Source: Nissolia schottii
Lineage: Eukaryota > Streptophyta > Magnoliopsida > Fabales > Fabaceae
NCBI GenBank assembly: GCA_003254905.1
Contig: QANU01057143.1
Span: 1-64,000 of the forward strand
Direction: 5' to 3'
Length of the DNA stretch: 64,000 bases
Of this stretch, positions 59,914 to 64,000 are shown piece by piece (position 1 is the first letter of the stretch; each line of letters begins with the position of its first letter). Both the position numbers and the translations under genes were made by a program. The notes below the pieces were generated by a model, which was not told where the DNA came from, did not search any database, and saw only the letters and a list, made by a program, of their open reading frames with translations.

Positions 59914-62900
59914 GGCTTCTAATTAATATATGGTATAGTGTAGTTGTAGTTGCAAGAGGTTCTTGTTCTTTCAAAGGGTTAACCCCTCAAAAAACAAGAC
60001 AAGGCTTGATTGCTACAAAAGGTTACAATACGTGTATATATATGGAAAGGGCACAAATATATGTAAAGGTTGACTGAGTGGAGTGTAAAAGAAAGGGAAG
60101 TGAACGTGGGGGAAGCTCGAAAACTAAGGGATTTGCAGCCTTTTAGGGGTTTAAACTTTCAATGAAGTGATGGAGGGAGGATATATATATATATATTTAT
60201 TGAACTTGGGGTCTTGAACATTTTTTTTTCTTCCCCTTCTTAGTGCAATAAAATAGAGAGAAATGAGTTCAAAAATGGTTGGCCCACTTGTTAAGAAAAG
60301 ATACTCTATCATATAAAGATACAAGTTTGATTTTTTTTTTTCTATAGATATGAAAATCACTTTAATAGATAATTTGTAAGTATTTTTTAAAGTGGTTCGA
60401 ACAAATCAGAGACATGATCTAACTTAAATAGTGAATAGTATAATGGGTGCAAAACCCACTTAAATAAGGATAGTCAATGACTCAACCGATACAATGAAAT
60501 ATTAGAGAAAATTTTAGGTGTATAAAATAAGATATTTTTCTAACTCTAATTCATTCTCTCTTTATAATATAATAATTAAGTATGAAGTTGTGTTATAGAC
60601 TCACTTTGATGTAAAATACTATGTTGACTCACGCTCTATTAAGCATTAAATGTGGTTTCATCAATAGTGTTTACCCTCAATATCAACATCTCACACTAGA
60701 TGAATGAACACAATTTCTCAACACAATTTCTCTTTTAAGTATGTTGTATCATGATATATTGTATCATTTTTTATGAAATGATATATTGTATCATGATGAC
60801 AAATAAATTTTCTTTTTATTCTCATGATTTTTTATTATTTTAAGTAAGGGAAAAATTATGTTAAAATTTTTAAAATGGAAACATTTTATTAAAAGAATAA
60901 GATTGTGAAGTTTTTCATGCATTATGTATATTAAAAACAACAATATTGTTTTCCTTTATAATTTTTTAACAAATGTCCTAAAAATACTTATTTGCAAAAG
61001 CCTTTAAACAATGGCTTGCTTGTTTTACCAAATACCAATGTAAAACTCAAAAAAAGAGGGGAATTAGGTTAATTAGAAAAGTGGCAAAGGTAGTAGAGAG
61101 ATCATGAAAAGAGGGGACAGAGGTACAAGTCCAGACAAAGCATGAGGAGTGAGATTTGTGTAGTGTTATGCCATGGGAACATGGACCCGGCAACCTTACC
61201 TCAATATCTGAGGTGGATTGGAGTTTTTGTTGGATTCTAGTTCTATCTTACACTCCCGTTACCGATTGCCCCAATTAACAACATTTTTAATTCCCCATTT
61301 TTTTTTCTCTTTTAATCATTAAGCCAAATTGGCCAGCTGTTTTATAATGATAGTTTGTTAATGCTGGACACATCCTGAGCTTAATATATATATAATATAA
61401 TCAGCAACTACATAGTGTTATTAATTAATCTTATCCCGAAGATATATATTATCTCAGTTTTTTTTTTAAGTGTTTAATTTTTATTTACTGATAGTATAAA
61501 GTTTATTCTGTAAATCAATTAACACATTAGTATAAATAGTTGACTTTCATTCTCACTTCTTCAAAACTCAAACAAATAAAAAGATTTAATTGAATATCAG
61601 TGTAAAAAATTTTACACTACCAATAGATAAAAATAATTTTTTTTAAACCCATTTTCCTTGAATGAATCTTGATTTTGTTGGATGGAATATCTATATTCGT
61701 ATATGTTTGGATCTACTTTCCCTTGGTTGTTTAAAAATTGGTCTAATCTTGTCCCCTTGTGAGATGAATTAAATTAATGATCCATTTTTTCCATCTATTT
61801 TGCCAAGCCAAAATGTCATCTAAGATATCCTATGTTGAGATTCTTAAGTATTTTTTTTAGGTGTGTTTGCGATTCAGTATACTTAATATTCAGTGCATGA
61901 CACATGTAGTGAGTATAACTTGTTACACTTGGTGCAGTTTTAAGAAACCACAAAGAAATAAATAAGCTTTATTCAAGCCAATTAGTTATAATTTTTGACG
62001 TAAGTGTTTGATTCACCAATATATTTATTAAATGTTTAACATTTTAATTTTTTGGATCGTTAATATCTTTTTAATATAACTATTTTTAATTCAATTACCG
62101 AGTTGTCTATTATTTAATGAAACATAGAACTAAATTTTTCTTAATTTGAGAATTCTTGCATACTCTTATAATACATTTGATACATATTATATTTTAGGAG
62201 CATTATATATTAATTATTTATTTTAATTTATAGTATTTAAAAATATATTAGAGGGGTGGTACTCTATGGATATCAAAGTTGAAAACTGCTCTTAGGTTAC
62301 ACATAACTGCAATAAGTGGATAACTAAGATGAATAAATTGTTGTGAGAGATAAACATAAGAGGGTGTGCAGAGAGTATATTTGAAAGTTGTAAATTATGA
62401 CCAAAATTAGTTGAAACTTTTCAAGAGCTTTATAAAGATAAAGATGATAAACAAAAAATTAATGGTTAATAATATTTTTAGAACACATACGATATGTGTT
62501 TTAAAAGCATACAAGAATTTTTCGTTTGAGAAAACATAAGATTTTTTTTTTTGGTAGATTCTTTGGTGTCTCTAGAGGCACCATGCCCTCTTCCTCTAAA
62601 AGATACAATTTAGCATTGTATCAACTTATACATTATCAAATAATCATAAAAATATTTATAATGAAACTTTAATTTATGTTAGTTACTTAGTTTTTCTAAT
62701 TTTTATTTCCAAAAATCAAATCCTCAAATTTAAACTAAAAATATTGAAAAAAAAAAATCATAAACAACCATGTAATTTGAAGATTCAATTTTTTAAAATA
62801 AAAATTGAAAAAATTATGTAACCAAACATATATTAAGGTATTATTATGAATATTCTTATAATTATTTTGCAAATTTTTAAGTTGATACAATGCTAAATTA

Positions 62901-64000
62901 CATTTTTTTTAATATTAAGAAGACATGGTGCTCCTAAAGACACCTAAAAATCCAACTTTTTTTTTCTTCATCCTATGTGTGTGAAGGAAAGATTGGATGG
63001 GGGAGGATATCCAAATCAGAATAAGTAGAGGTGGACTCATTGATAGCCATAGTCAAATAATTATAGATTCTTTAGTTTTATTGGTTGAAGTTAATTAGGT
63101 GGTTGGCTTCCAGCTTTTGATGACAATCCCAATAAGTTTGGTTCTAAGTATATGTAATCTTGATTAAGATCTTTTTCAAGAGGCAAAATTTTACCAAGAA
63201 TAAACATGTGATTTGGCGCTGGCATCTAGATTTTCTTTTTCCTAGTTCTACATTAACTTTGAACTTGGTCAATTGCAGATGGAAAATGTGATCTTGATCT
63301 AGAAGATATGATTCCATTTTTACAATCGGAACTAATATTCTACTAAACATATGTGTAACTAACAAAAGTTCCTAATTTAATATAGGAGCAACTGTCATAA
63401 TTTTTAGTGTTTGGTATGTAAGCTATCTATATCACGTTAATATATAATGCAAAATACATATATTTTATAATGCATGAAGCTCTACATTAATGTCCTATTT
63501 GATACATTGTATAGAATAAGACTCAATAATTATATCTGACAATATAAAGCTCGATAATATAATATAAGAAATACATTATATAAGTTTTTATATTATATAG
63601 TGTTTGGTGCGATACACTTAACTATATAATTATGTTGGTAATAAACTTGTATATGATCAAATTAATTTTATAGACAAAAATAATCTTATACATTAATATG
63701 TTAAAAAATTAATTTCTTAAAAAAAATATTAAAATTAATTAGAAATAGTACAATTATACAAATTTCATTTTTTTTTTGGTTTGTTTTGTGTTGAAATGGG
63801 TCAACTTGGTTTGGGTTTAAAAGAAAGAAAGAAAAGCAAGTTGTCTGTCTTCTCCTTCCTCACAAGCATTTGACGGCAACAATGGAGGTTAAAAAAAAGC
63901 CCTTTGAAATATGTCCAAGAAATAACGGACGAACATCGGCAATGAAATACGAGGCATGAGCATCAAACAACGCGGGATTTGGGTCAACGATAATAGCAAT
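59914..64000. other. AT-rich terminal spacer
   Basis: The DVL promoter flank includes an (AT)n tract at 60181-60196. Beyond it lies gene-poor AT-rich DNA with one foldback MITE (62553-62956) and a weaker inverted repeat near 61490-61640. A minus-strand frame at 63144-63365 has no family resemblance. No other feature is supported. Confidence 0.55.
62553..62956. mobile_element. Foldback MITE, ~404 bp, nearly palindromic
   Basis: The left arm (ggtagattctttggtgtct, then 'aatttagcattgtatcaact') and the right arm ('agttgatacaatgctaaatt', then agacacctaaaaatccaac) are complementary over more than 120 bases. The centre is also imperfectly self-complementary. Both outer flanks are T-runs of at least nine bases, compatible with a 9-bp duplication but uninformative because of low complexity. 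No coding capacity. Confidence 0.75.

Noticed and set aside
63844-64000. Possible gene start near 'caacaatggaggt' at the window end
   Set aside because: The frame closes after about 29 codons and no family is recognised; the window ends too soon to judge.

Overview
The window is plant nuclear DNA: AT-rich, with many-exon genes joined at GT-AG introns, a nuclear tRNA gene, a chloroplast antenna gene and dense transposon debris. Gene content and repeat style (TIRs resembling 'gggttaatt...ggtccct', many small inverted-repeat elements) suggest a eudicot, most likely a legume. The species cannot be fixed from the sequence.

Layout. Positions 644-7066 hold an endogenous pararetrovirus (Caulimoviridae). 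It has a capsid-like ORF with a zinc knuckle, a protease-reverse transcriptase-RNase H region broken by frame changes, a transactivator/viroplasmin-type ORF and a 35S-like promoter with a downstream poly(A) signal. No movement-protein region is visible at its 5' side. Positions 7071-9332 are retroelement remnants: a (TAA)n tract, a possible LTR, and a 5'-truncated Ty3/gypsy integrase with one LTR. A NAC transcription factor gene (minus, 9464-11554) lies against that LTR, and its first intron is swollen by about six tandem copies of a unit that carries the splice-acceptor region. Positions 11926-15262 hold three DNA transposons, two of them with perfect target-site duplications.

The central part is ordinary genic DNA. 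It contains RPF1, a Brix-domain ribosome biogenesis factor (minus, 11 exons); LHCA2, a photosystem I antenna protein (plus, 4 exons, with a GC-AG first intron); a PAP29-like phosphoesterase (minus, 3 exons); tRNA-Thr(AGT); a DUF1295/steroid 5-alpha-reductase-like membrane enzyme (minus, 3 exons); and a TCF25/Rqc1 homologue (minus, 4 exons).

Positions 37.2-47.5 kb are a transposon-rich spacer. It holds a Tourist-like MITE, a hAT element, a second copy of the long-TIR element seen at 11.9 kb with its interior inverted, and two arrays of a TGCACAAACTTT motif. After it come a PSY1R-type LRR receptor kinase (plus, one coding exon, 1108 aa), a Cdc1/MPPE1-like metallophosphoesterase (plus, 13 exons) and a small DVL/ROT-FOUR-LIKE peptide gene (minus, 63 aa). 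The last 4 kb is AT-rich spacer with a foldback MITE.

The genes are independent housekeeping, photosynthetic and signalling loci and form no pathway cluster. RPF1 (ribosome assembly) and TCF25 (ribosome-associated quality control) both serve ribosome function. PSY1R and the DVL peptide both act in growth control in other plants, but nothing here links them directly.
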